Shown here piece by piece: positions 6,596 to 13,580 of a stretch of DNA of 16,728 nucleotides. Position numbers and translations under genes: made by a program. Positions within the stretch are counted from its first letter, which is position 1. Every line of letters starts with the position of its first letter. The notes below the pieces were generated by a model. That model saw nothing but the letters and a program-made list of their open reading frames with translations, did not search any database and had not been told where the DNA came from. This DNA is from Anaerolineales bacterium (GTDB taxonomy: Bacteria; Chloroflexota; Anaerolineae; Anaerolineales; E44-bin32): contig JAGLGG010000044.1 of the NCBI GenBank assembly GCA_023144145.1, positions 1 through 16,728 on the forward strand, written 5' to 3'.

Positions 6596-7616
6596 GCGTT
6601 ATTTTCCCCATCTGTTTACCTGATTCTAGACGTTGTTGCGCTATTGCTGCGTCCTCCAGGGGGAAATCCCGGTCGAGCACGGGGCTTAAGTGCCCAGCAA
6701 AAACGAGTTCCATGACTTGCTCAAAGTCACACATTGTCCCCATGGTTGAACCCAGAATGGACAGATGTTTTCCGAAAACAAAACGATTATCAATCTCGAA
6801 TTTTGGACCAGAAGTATTTCCAGCAGTAAGTATTCTTCCACCCTTTCGCGCGGCCCGCATACTTAAATGCATCGTTTCAGCTCCAACATTATCGACAACG
6901 ACATCCACGCCCGATTTATTTGTGAGTTTATAAACTGTTTTTGACCAATCGTCTTCTTTTGAGCGATCGATCAAGAAATCAGCGCCAAGCGATTCAGCCA
7001 AACCCAACTTCTCTTCAGTCGAACCCACAACATAAACCGTAGCTCCGATGTACTTCGCAATTTGAATGCTGGCAGTGTTTACCCCTCCAGATGCGCCGAT
7101 GATGAGAACAAGTTCATCAGGTTGAAGATTAGCTCTTGTTACAAGTGAATGCCATGCGGTCAAGTACACCAGGCTCGCTGCCGCAGCAACTTTGAAGTCA
7201 AAATCATCTGGAATCGCCAGCAAGTTTTTCGCTGGGACCACCACATGTTCAGCGTAAGTGCCGGGCAATGTCTCGCCAAGAAGGTGCCAATCCCGGCAAA
7301 GGTTGTCTTTTCCTGAAAGGCAAATTGTGCAATGGCCACAACCGATATTGGCGTTAATTACCACCCGATCCCCGAGTTCAAATTCGGATACGCCATCTCC
7401 AAGTGCGGATATAACCCCGGCACCATCTGCGCCTAAAATATGAGGGTATTTAATCTTGAGCCCCGGCCAGCCCGCGCGCGTCCATAAATCTGCATGGTTT
7501 AGTGCAGCAGCATGCAATCTAACTTGTACTTCACCTTGCTCAGGTGTGGGTGAATCCAGGTCTCCATATTCAAGTACATCGAGTGCGCCATGTGAGTTTA
7601 GATAAACCGCTTTCAA
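6585..7616 (-). CDS. MDR-superfamily zinc-type NAD(P)H oxidoreductase (alcohol dehydrogenase / quinone or enoyl reductase-like)
   Basis: A medium-chain dehydrogenase/reductase, 343 residues from the start chosen here. The GroES-like N-terminal domain carries the structural-zinc Cys set CGHCTICLSGKDNLC (Cys93, 96, 99, 107). The usual catalytic-zinc ligands are absent: the alcohol-dehydrogenase Cys position reads LNHADLW and the GHE motif reads GAD. The Rossmann domain has GASGGV at 174-179 for NAD(P)H. This points to a reductase of activated double bonds or quinones more than to an alcohol dehydrogenase. The start is taken as TTG at 7616, which gives the family-typical MKAVYLNSHG and has GGAGA five bases upstream. 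In-frame ATG at 7631 and GTG at 7658 have poorer ribosome sites. It is first in the propionyl-CoA carboxylase/mutase operon, so a substrate linked to that route is likely. Confidence 0.88.
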   Translation of the reverse strand: MKAVYLNSHGALDVLEYGDLDSPTPEQGEVQVRLHAAALNHADLWTRAGWPGLKIKYPHILGADGAGVISALGDGVSEFELGDRVVINANIGCGHCTICLSGKDNLCRDWHLLGETLPGTYAEHVVVPAKNLLAIPDDFDFKVAAAASLVYLTAWHSLVTRANLQPDELVLIIGASGGVNTASIQIAKYIGATVYVVGSTEEKLGLAESLGADFLIDRSKEDDWSKTVYKLTNKSGVDVVVDNVGAETMHLSMRAARKGGRILTAGNTSGPKFEIDNRFVFGKHLSILGSTMGTMCDFEQVMELVFAGHLSPVLDRDFPLEDAAIAQQRLESGKQMGKITLDT

Positions 7617-7678
7617 TAGGTTCTCCACCATTAAGTTATTAGATAAGTCTCCCTTCACGTTTGGCGAAGCCAGCCCAC

Positions 7679-7707
7679 ATTATATCTTGAGTGGGAAATG
7701 ATCATGC
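7679..7707 (-). promoter_or_regulatory. Likely sigma-70-type promoter of the propionyl-CoA operon
   Basis: Read on the minus strand, a perfect TATAAT lies at 7684-7679, giving an expected start near 7672 and a leader of about 56 bases to the TTG start. The region 17 bases further upstream is a poor match to TTGACA (GCATGA), so the promoter may depend on an activator. Short dyads (ATGATCAT and ATGCAT) lie right around the -35 position and could bind one. Confidence 0.45.
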
Positions 7708-7828
7708 ATCCGGTGATCGAATTGAAGGGAGTTAGATATTAGATCCCTGTGCAGGGAAACTATAAATTTAGGTCGATAAAATTCACCTCGATCTGATTGT
7801 TAGGAAATAGTTCACGTTGGCAGGAAAC

Positions 7829-9832
7829 TTAATTCGCCCCGTCCTCGATTAAGTAAGTTGTGTAGAGTAACTCATCGTTTCGTCCGTAGGTTTCGTTTAA
7901 TTCACCATTGGGATAAGCCACTCGAACGAAATCCAATTCACTCAGCCTCTCAGGAAGGAATATATAGACGACAGTATCATGAATTGCTGCAGTTGGAGGT
8001 TCTGATAGAGGATCAGGGATATCCTGCCCGGAGGCGTGAGGCGCCAGATAGTTGATCGTCGAGTGAGTGTAATATCCCATCCTGGGCAAACCACAAAAAA
8101 AGACTTTGGGATTTTCTTCAAGGGAATTCAGAAATTGCGCCACACTTTGAGCGACTTCAGTATTGAGATCTCCAAATCTTCGTTCCAATGAGTATTTACC
8201 AAAATAGAATGAAACATCCCCAATAATGGATACTGCAAGCAAGCTAAAAACCAGGATCAGAATCCAAATCTTCTTGGTACGAAAAATGGGTGTTAACCAA
8301 TTAAGAATCGAATTCAAAGGCAGGACCACCAACAGCGCAACTGCTGGAGCTACAAAGGTCAACCTCTGGGCGGCAGGTGTGCTTTCACTTAGAGCGATGA
8401 TGAAGATTGCGCTCAGCAACCATAGGGTGAGCCATTGATAAATGGGTTGGCGAAGTTTGATCAGCAGGATCACAATCCCGAGAATAAAAAGAGCCGCGGG
8501 AACTGCTAATAGCATGGGTTGTTCGGGCGAATACCAACTGCGTATGTCAACATGTGTGAAAGCTAATGCGGCTTGTTTGAACTTGGTTGTCATAATAACG
8601 GCAGCAGATTGCCCAGTTCGAGAAACTTCCTCTTGCAGCCATGGGCCCAATTGAGCAACACGAGTAAAGGGGGCCGTGAATTGTTCCGGGTGTTGAATAT
8701 AAAATGCTGCGAGAGGAATGACTACGACCATAAAGCCAATAAAAAGTGAGGTCAGCCCTGGTAACCGCTTTCGTACGGCTGATCGATCTTGAAGGATGGC
8801 CATAACGACAAACACGACAAGGATTCCAAACAAAACCCTTACGCTTGTATAAAAATATTGGCTCAATCCAAGTATGACACCGGCCAGTGCAAAATTAGAC
8901 GTCGTCATGGCACGTGAATTGGCAACCTCGTTCCAGGCTCTCCACAACATGCCAGAGAATAAGACCACAAATAGGCCGTCCCAGATGTTGTTCAGACCGA
9001 TTCGACTGAAATGGATGTGAAAGTGGAACCCGGCCAGGAATGCTGCGGATCCTAAAGCAACCTTGCGTCCGAAAAATGGTTTGGTGAACCAATATAGAGC
9101 AGGAATGGTGAGGGCGCCTGCGAGCATGGATGGAAATCGGAGAGCGAAAGTTGTTTGCCCCAAGAGCTTAATTGATACTGATTGGACCCAAAAGAACATT
9201 GCTGGAAACGAGAACCAACCGACCACAAAAATGTTATTTCTTCGGTTCTCAATGAACTCGACCGAGGTAAGACCTGCTGACCCTTCATCACCGGTTAATA
9301 ACCATGGCAATTCACCAAGCATGAACCCCCGCAACAGAAGTGCGGCGCTAAAGAGAAGTAGCATTAAGTAAGTATCTTCGCGTGACCATCGACCAGTTCC
9401 TAGACGTACTGAACTCTTTTTATGGCTCAGGATAAATGATAAGATCGCCAGCAGCCATGAACCAACCGCGAGGACTGGGACCAACATAAACATCCCATCA
9501 TCGGCTGCCAACCAGGCGACGATGCTGAAAATGGGAGCGGCAAAGAGAAGGATGATCTGGTAAGTTTCAAGACCAAACCAGCTAGAAGTTGGGTGAAGGA
9601 TTTTATCGACCGCGTTGGCTATCTCCCTCCGCTGAAAAGTGAAGGCCGAAAGGATAAATGGAACCATTCCGATTACCGTAATAGCATTTGCCCTCCAGTT
9701 CGCAGATAACAATAGGGAACGAGCCAAGACCTGACCAGAAACTACCAAGATCGCGCCCACGACGAGTAAACTGAATGACAAGGTGTGAAGTGCTGGAGAT
9801 TCGTCAGTGCTTGGGGTGGATTTCATGCTCAT
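7829..9832 (-). CDS. GT39/PMT-like polytopic glycosyltransferase (ArnT/RgtA-type)
   Basis: A large integral membrane protein (667 residues from the ATG at 9832) with about a dozen hydrophobic spans, of the PMT_2 / glycosyltransferase-39 type that moves sugars from polyprenyl-phosphate donors on the outer face of the membrane. The hallmark is the acidic pair in the first large outer loop, TGDEGSAG at about residues 180-187, followed by the ALRFPSMLAGALTIPALYW segment typical of the family. A C-terminal soluble region of roughly 120 residues starts near SFYFGKYSLERR. The frame remains open to a TTG at 9952, but that start would add 40 unrelated residues, overlap an inverted repeat and lack a ribosome site. 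The ATG at 9832 also lacks a clear site, so the exact start is uncertain. Acceptor and sugar are unknown, and no partner genes adjoin. Confidence 0.82.
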   Translation of the reverse strand: MSMKSTPSTDESPALHTLSFSLLVVGAILVVSGQVLARSLLLSANWRANAITVIGMVPFILSAFTFQRREIANAVDKILHPTSSWFGLETYQIILLFAAPIFSIVAWLAADDGMFMLVPVLAVGSWLLAILSFILSHKKSSVRLGTGRWSREDTYLMLLLFSAALLLRGFMLGELPWLLTGDEGSAGLTSVEFIENRRNNIFVVGWFSFPAMFFWVQSVSIKLLGQTTFALRFPSMLAGALTIPALYWFTKPFFGRKVALGSAAFLAGFHFHIHFSRIGLNNIWDGLFVVLFSGMLWRAWNEVANSRAMTTSNFALAGVILGLSQYFYTSVRVLFGILVVFVVMAILQDRSAVRKRLPGLTSLFIGFMVVVIPLAAFYIQHPEQFTAPFTRVAQLGPWLQEEVSRTGQSAAVIMTTKFKQAALAFTHVDIRSWYSPEQPMLLAVPAALFILGIVILLIKLRQPIYQWLTLWLLSAIFIIALSESTPAAQRLTFVAPAVALLVVLPLNSILNWLTPIFRTKKIWILILVFSLLAVSIIGDVSFYFGKYSLERRFGDLNTEVAQSVAQFLNSLEENPKVFFCGLPRMGYYTHSTINYLAPHASGQDIPDPLSEPPTAAIHDTVVYIFLPERLSELDFVRVAYPNGELNETYGRNDELLYTTYLIEDGAN

Positions 9833-9938
9833 AAGAGAATGTTTGAAATGGCATCCTATGGTCGGTTCAACAAAAAAACCAGATCGACCAACTATTGTGA
9901 AAACAATGATCAGGAAATTCGAAGCATTATGCAGAGCG

Positions 9939-9991
9939 AGTGTTCCGTCCAACGCGATTGATTAGACAGAGCAAATAATGGACGGAACACT
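9939..9991. repeat. Perfect 13-base inverted repeat with 27-base spacer
   Basis: Positions 9939-9951 (AGTGTTCCGTCCA) and 9979-9991 (TGGACGGAACACT) are exact reverse complements around a 27-base spacer. They lie between the acyl-CoA dehydrogenase and the glycosyltransferase gene. The left arm, read on the minus strand, contains TTGGAC followed 15 bases later by CATAAT, a possible promoter for the glycosyltransferase, so the arms could be operator half-sites. They could equally form a stem-loop in RNA. Confidence 0.7.
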
Positions 9992-9995
9992 TTAA

Positions 9996-10053
9996 GCTTT
10001 GTCAAGGATGTGGTATCCCGGTTTATGAATGGAAACTTCATCCTTGACAAAGC
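9996..10053. repeat. Perfect 15-base inverted repeat with 28-base spacer
   Basis: Positions 9996-10010 (GCTTTGTCAAGGATG) and 10039-10053 are exact reverse complements around a 28-base spacer. The element begins four bases (TTAA) after the neighbouring 13-base inverted repeat and has nearly the same geometry. It starts about 30 bases downstream of the acyl-CoA dehydrogenase stop. The loop is long and no T-run follows, so it is not a classical intrinsic terminator, though it could stabilise or end the transcript. Confidence 0.7.
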
Positions 10054-10082
10054 ACGATTGTTAATTAAGCGCATTTTGGAGA

Positions 10083-11270
10083 TTACTTTAGGCCAAGCTC
10101 TAAGCGCGAAATGACCATTCGCTGAATTTCGCTAGTGCCTTCGTATATTTCAGTGATTTTGGCATCCCTAAAGTAACGTTCAACTGGAAATTCCTTGGAA
10201 TAGCCAACCCCACCGTGAATTTGAACTGCGGCATGTGAGCAGAACATAGCTGTTTCAGAGGCGAACAACTTCGCCATCGCTGCTTCCAGGGTGAATCGAT
10301 CACCCGTGTCTTTGGAGCGCTCCTTTGCTAAAGCAGCCTGGTAGGTCAGAAGACGGCTCGCTTCAATTTTAGTTTTCATGTCCGCAAGCTTGAAGGAAAT
10401 TCCTTGGAATTGTCCGATCTTCTGTCCAAATGCTTCTCTCTCCCGGGCGTATTCCACACTGGCCTCATAAGCAGCTCCCGCAATGCCCAATGCCTGAGAT
10501 GCGATTCCAATTCTTCCCGCGTCCAAGACGGTCATGGCAATCTTGAAGCCTTCGCCCTCTTCACCAAGTCTACTGCTCATAGGACAGCGATAATTTTCGA
10601 AAACAATTTCACTCGTACCTGAAGCTCGAATTCCCAGCTTCGGTTCAGTTTTACCGCGGCTGTATCCGGGCTTATCCGCATCAACAAGAAATGCGCTTAT
10701 GCCCCTATGCCTTTTCTCGGGATCCGTCACTGTGAAGAGCAGTATGTATTTTGCATAGGGCGCGCTGCTCACCCATGATTTACGTCCATTAATGATGTAC
10801 TCGTCTCCATCCAGCACTGCGCGAGAACGCATCGTTCCTGCATCAGATCCAGACATCGGCTCGGTGAGCGAATACGCTCCGACAGATTCTCCTGATGCAA
10901 CAGGAACTAAAAATGTCTTCTTTTGCTCCTCGGTTCCAAAGCGGTTGATAGCGTAACAATATAGGGAATTATTCACTGACATCACAGTCCCATGAGCTGC
11001 ATCCACTTTGCATATCTGCTCTAAAGCAAGGACATAGGATAGGGTGTCCATCCCGGCACCGCCATATTCTTCGGGCACTTCGATGCCCATGAGCCCCATT
11101 GCTCCCATTTTGGTGATGGTATCGATGGGAAATTCACCTGATTCGTCGAATTCTGCGGCGATGGGTGCCAGTTCTTTCTGAGCGAAATCCCTTGCCGCCA
11201 TCTGGATCATCTTATGTTCTTCGGTAAGATCTAGGCTGGGACCTGGGGATGGGTTACCAGAGGTTGCCAT
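10083..11270 (-). CDS. Acyl-CoA dehydrogenase (short/branched-chain type)
   Basis: An FAD enzyme that forms the alpha-beta double bond of acyl-CoA and passes electrons to electron-transfer flavoprotein. It is 395 residues from the start used here, the family's normal length. Visible signatures are EVPEEYGGAGMD near the end of the N-terminal helical domain, YSLTEPMSGSDAGTM (FAD and substrate contact), and GVGYSKEFPVERYFRDAKI with IYEGTSEIQR near the C-terminus, where Glu377 is the expected catalytic base as in short-chain enzymes. The start is placed at the ATG at 11270 because GGAGG lies five bases before it; an ATG four codons earlier lacks a site. It is a single gene with its own promoter, followed by two inverted repeats. 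It may feed propionyl-CoA production in fatty-acid, valine or isoleucine breakdown. The chain length cannot be fixed from sequence. Confidence 0.95.
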   Translation of the reverse strand: MATSGNPSPGPSLDLTEEHKMIQMAARDFAQKELAPIAAEFDESGEFPIDTITKMGAMGLMGIEVPEEYGGAGMDTLSYVLALEQICKVDAAHGTVMSVNNSLYCYAINRFGTEEQKKTFLVPVASGESVGAYSLTEPMSGSDAGTMRSRAVLDGDEYIINGRKSWVSSAPYAKYILLFTVTDPEKRHRGISAFLVDADKPGYSRGKTEPKLGIRASGTSEIVFENYRCPMSSRLGEEGEGFKIAMTVLDAGRIGIASQALGIAGAAYEASVEYAREREAFGQKIGQFQGISFKLADMKTKIEASRLLTYQAALAKERSKDTGDRFTLEAAMAKLFASETAMFCSHAAVQIHGGVGYSKEFPVERYFRDAKITEIYEGTSEIQRMVISRLELGLK

Positions 11271-11308
11271 GTTGGCCTCCATGAGAAGAGGGGTCGAGTA
11301 CGGGTGGG

Positions 11309-11317
11309 ATTATAGCA
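11309..11317 (-). promoter_or_regulatory. Extended -10 promoter for the acyl-CoA dehydrogenase
   Basis: On the minus strand the sequence reads TGCTATAAT: a perfect TATAAT preceded by the TGn extension. That places transcription near 11302 and gives a leader of about 30 bases before the ATG at 11270. The -35 match is weak (TTCAAA at 19-base spacing), as is common for extended -10 promoters. Confidence 0.6.
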
Positions 11318-11486
11318 TGTGGCGACAGGAGGATTTGAATAGGATGATGAATTTTCGATCCGGTCCTTGAATCCCTAGGAATCCTGGGAGTACTGGAGTC
11401 CTTCGGTATGCATGCAGGTCCACTACATGCTTAATTCCTATGTCCCATTCGAGAGAAGTCTGCGGTAGCTTGAATACTGACTTTCT

Positions 11487-11515
11487 TTGACCCACTCATT
11501 CTCAACGGGTAGAAT
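11487..11515 (+). promoter_or_regulatory. Sigma-70-type promoter of gatCAB
   Basis: TTGACC at 11487-11492 and TAGAAT at 11510-11515 are separated by exactly 17 bases, five of six matches to consensus in each box. Expected start is near 11522, about 30 bases before the gatC GTG. It diverges from the acyl-CoA dehydrogenase promoter about 170 bases away. Confidence 0.7.
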
Positions 11516-11551
11516 CTCCAACAGAAGAATCCGTTTGGAGGGTATGGCTTC

Positions 11552-11872
11552 GTGACAGAGAAAATCACCAAGGAAATCTTCGATCATCTAGTCGACTTGG
11601 CAGCATTGGAACTGGACGATGATGAGGCAAAGTATCTTCGCAATGAACTCAATAATCAGCTTCAAGCAATTTACGAATTAGAAGCAATAACCCTTGATGA
11701 TGAAATTGATGTCACCTCACATGGTGTTCCTTACACAGAATCCACTCGCCCTGAACTACGTGAAGATGTAATTGACCCCTGTAAGGAGGCGGATGAAATT
11801 CTCGCCCAGGCAGCTGAAGTACAGGACCGCTACATCGTTGTTCCAGATATTCCCTCGGAGGAGTTGGGATGA
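11552..11872 (+). CDS. gatC: Glutamyl/aspartyl-tRNA amidotransferase subunit C
   Basis: A 106-residue small subunit that wraps around GatA at its interface with GatB in the GatCAB complex, which amidates misacylated Glu-tRNA(Gln) (and Asp-tRNA(Asn)). It has the family pattern: an N-terminal helix DHLVDLAALELDDDEA, a second helix with NELNNQLQAIYELE, the PELREDV segment at about 69-75, and a C-terminal QDRYIVVPDI strand. The start is GTG with GGAGGG ten bases upstream. An ATG eight bases earlier lies in another frame, would encode only three residues, and sits too close to the ribosome site. The stop overlaps the gatA start in an ATGA arrangement. Confidence 0.92.
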   Translation: MTEKITKEIFDHLVDLAALELDDDEAKYLRNELNNQLQAIYELEAITLDDEIDVTSHGVPYTESTRPELREDVIDPCKEADEILAQAAEVQDRYIVVPDIPSEELG

Positions 11873-13470
11873 ACGAAGCACTTTGCGATCTCTCAGCTCT
11901 TGAAATTGCACGAAGGGTGAAGAGCGGTGAAAACTCTGCCGTTCAAGTTTTAGAGTCGACTCTGGACCGAATTCGAAATGTGGAAGGCAATTCCCCCTCG
12001 ACGGCTTCCTACACATTCGATCCTGCTGATCTTGAGAAAATTCATGCCTATATCACGGTAACGAAAGATCGAGCACGAGTGCAAGCCGAGCAGGTGGATA
12101 GGGCGATTGAAGAGGGGCAAGATCCAGGGCCTTTGGCAGGGGTCCCGCTCGCGGTAAAGGATATATTTTGTGTTCGGGACACGCCCTCAACTGCTGGATC
12201 CAGAATCTTAGAAAATTTTATTTCGCCTTATAGCGCTACCCCGGTAGAACGTCTGGAAGCTGCAGGAGCAGTGACAGTTGGCAAGGTCAATTTGGATGAG
12301 TTCACTTTTGGATCTTCTAACGAATCCTCAGCATTTCTACCTCCAGTGGGAAATCCCTGGAACGCCGCTCACGTGCCAGGAGGTTCCTCGGGAGGAAGCG
12401 CAGCAGCAGTTGCCGCAGGGGAGGCGGTAATCTCGATAGGCACCGATACTGCAGGATCGATTCGCCAACCGGCTGCATTTTGCGGAGTCGTAGGAATGAA
12501 ACCCACCTACGGCCGTGTTTCGAGGTATGGACTGATCGCATTCGCATCCTCGCTGGACTGCCCAGGACCAATCGCCAGAAATACCACCGATGTCGCCCTT
12601 GCGCTTCAGGTGATGGCGGGGAGTGATCCCCACGACGCCACCGCTGCTGAAGTGCCCGTGCCTGATTATGTCTCTCTTCTTGAGGGTGGTGTAGAGGGAT
12701 TACGCATTGGACTCTCGCCGGATTATTTTAAGTTGAAGTTCCCAGACCCAGAGACGGGTGAAATCCGTGAGCAATCGATTGACCCAGATGCGCAGCGAGC
12801 GGTCCAGCATGCAGCAGAAATCTTTGCGCGTGCTGGAGCGGAAATCGTCGAAGATGTGCCGATGCCCAACACCCACTATGGGATTCCGGTCTACTTCGTC
12901 ATCTCGCGTGTTGAAGCAGCCTCTAACCTTCATCGATATGATGGTGTGAAGTACGGTTATCGATATGACGGTGAAGTAGAAGACCTACGACAACTTTACC
13001 GTATCACACGCGCCAGGGGATTTGGTCCTCAGGTCAAATTACGTATTCTCATGGGCATGTATGTATCCGCTGAACAGTATGAAAAAGGGTATTACGATAA
13101 AGCTCTTCGAGTGAGAACCCTGATCCGAAGGGATTTTCTTGAAGCTTTTGACCCGCAAGGGCGCTACAAGCTGGATTGTTTGCTCACCGCAACAACACCC
13201 ACCTCCGCATTCGAAATCGGATCTGTCTATGGCGACTCGGTACTCATGCAGTATGCCGATCTCCTGACAGTTTCAGCAAATCATGCTGGTAACCCAGGGC
13301 TTTCTGTTCCAGCAGGCTTGGATGAGAAGGGATTGCCAATCGGTATTCAGTTTCTCGGCCCTGACTTTTCTGAGGGAACCTTACTGCGGATCGGTAGGAC
13401 TTATGAAATGCGAACGGAGCACGAGCCATGGCGGGCGGTGAAACCAAAGGTCTTGCAGGGATTAGGCTGA
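11869..13470 (+). CDS. gatA: Glutamyl/aspartyl-tRNA amidotransferase subunit A (glutaminase)
   Basis: The amidase-signature subunit that releases ammonia from glutamine and channels it to GatB. The Ser-cisSer-Lys triad is visible: Lys97 in LAVKDIF, cis-Ser173 in PGGSSGGSAAAV, and nucleophile Ser197 in TDTAGSIRQPA. The spacing closely matches Staphylococcus GatA (Lys79, Ser154, Ser178). The C-terminal half contains GFGPQVKLRILMGMYVSA and NHAGNPGLSVPAGLDEKGLP, as expected. At 533 residues it is about 45 longer than most GatA, mainly through extra residues around 38-56 and around 285-300. An Ala at 195 replaces the usual Gly two residues before the nucleophile (GSDTGGS is typical). It starts in a four-base ATGA overlap with gatC. 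Confidence 0.96.
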   Translation: MNEALCDLSALEIARRVKSGENSAVQVLESTLDRIRNVEGNSPSTASYTFDPADLEKIHAYITVTKDRARVQAEQVDRAIEEGQDPGPLAGVPLAVKDIFCVRDTPSTAGSRILENFISPYSATPVERLEAAGAVTVGKVNLDEFTFGSSNESSAFLPPVGNPWNAAHVPGGSSGGSAAAVAAGEAVISIGTDTAGSIRQPAAFCGVVGMKPTYGRVSRYGLIAFASSLDCPGPIARNTTDVALALQVMAGSDPHDATAAEVPVPDYVSLLEGGVEGLRIGLSPDYFKLKFPDPETGEIREQSIDPDAQRAVQHAAEIFARAGAEIVEDVPMPNTHYGIPVYFVISRVEAASNLHRYDGVKYGYRYDGEVEDLRQLYRITRARGFGPQVKLRILMGMYVSAEQYEKGYYDKALRVRTLIRRDFLEAFDPQGRYKLDCLLTATTPTSAFEIGSVYGDSVLMQYADLLTVSANHAGNPGLSVPAGLDEKGLPIGIQFLGPDFSEGTLLRIGRTYEMRTEHEPWRAVKPKVLQGLG

Positions 13471-13580
13471 TGTTGGACAAGCAATGGTTTGGAGGGTTTG
13501 GGAATCATTTATAAATCGAGCAAGATATGATCTTATAAGTTAAGTTCTTTGTGGACAAATTTGGAGAAAGGATTAGCAAA

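Noticed and set aside
7744..7757. TCCCTG-TG-CAGGGA dyad between the MDR and glycosyltransferase genes as a terminator
   Set aside because: The stem is short, the loop is too tight, and no T-run follows on either strand.
9833..9952. Extension of the glycosyltransferase to the TTG at 9952
   Set aside because: The extra 40 residues overlap an inverted repeat, have no ribosome site and precede a normal start region; retained only as an alternative.
11301..11312. GGGTGG on the plus strand upstream of gatC, considered as a T-box element
   Set aside because: The ACCGCG continuation and specifier stem are missing, and it lies upstream of the gatC promoter, so it is not transcribed with the operon.
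12337..12633. Minus-strand frames inside gatA
   Set aside because: They overlap the most conserved amidase-signature region; coding evidence is entirely on the plus strand.
13470..13514. Fourteen-codon frame overlapping the gatA stop as TGATG
   Set aside because: No separate ribosome site, and the peptide is too short to judge.
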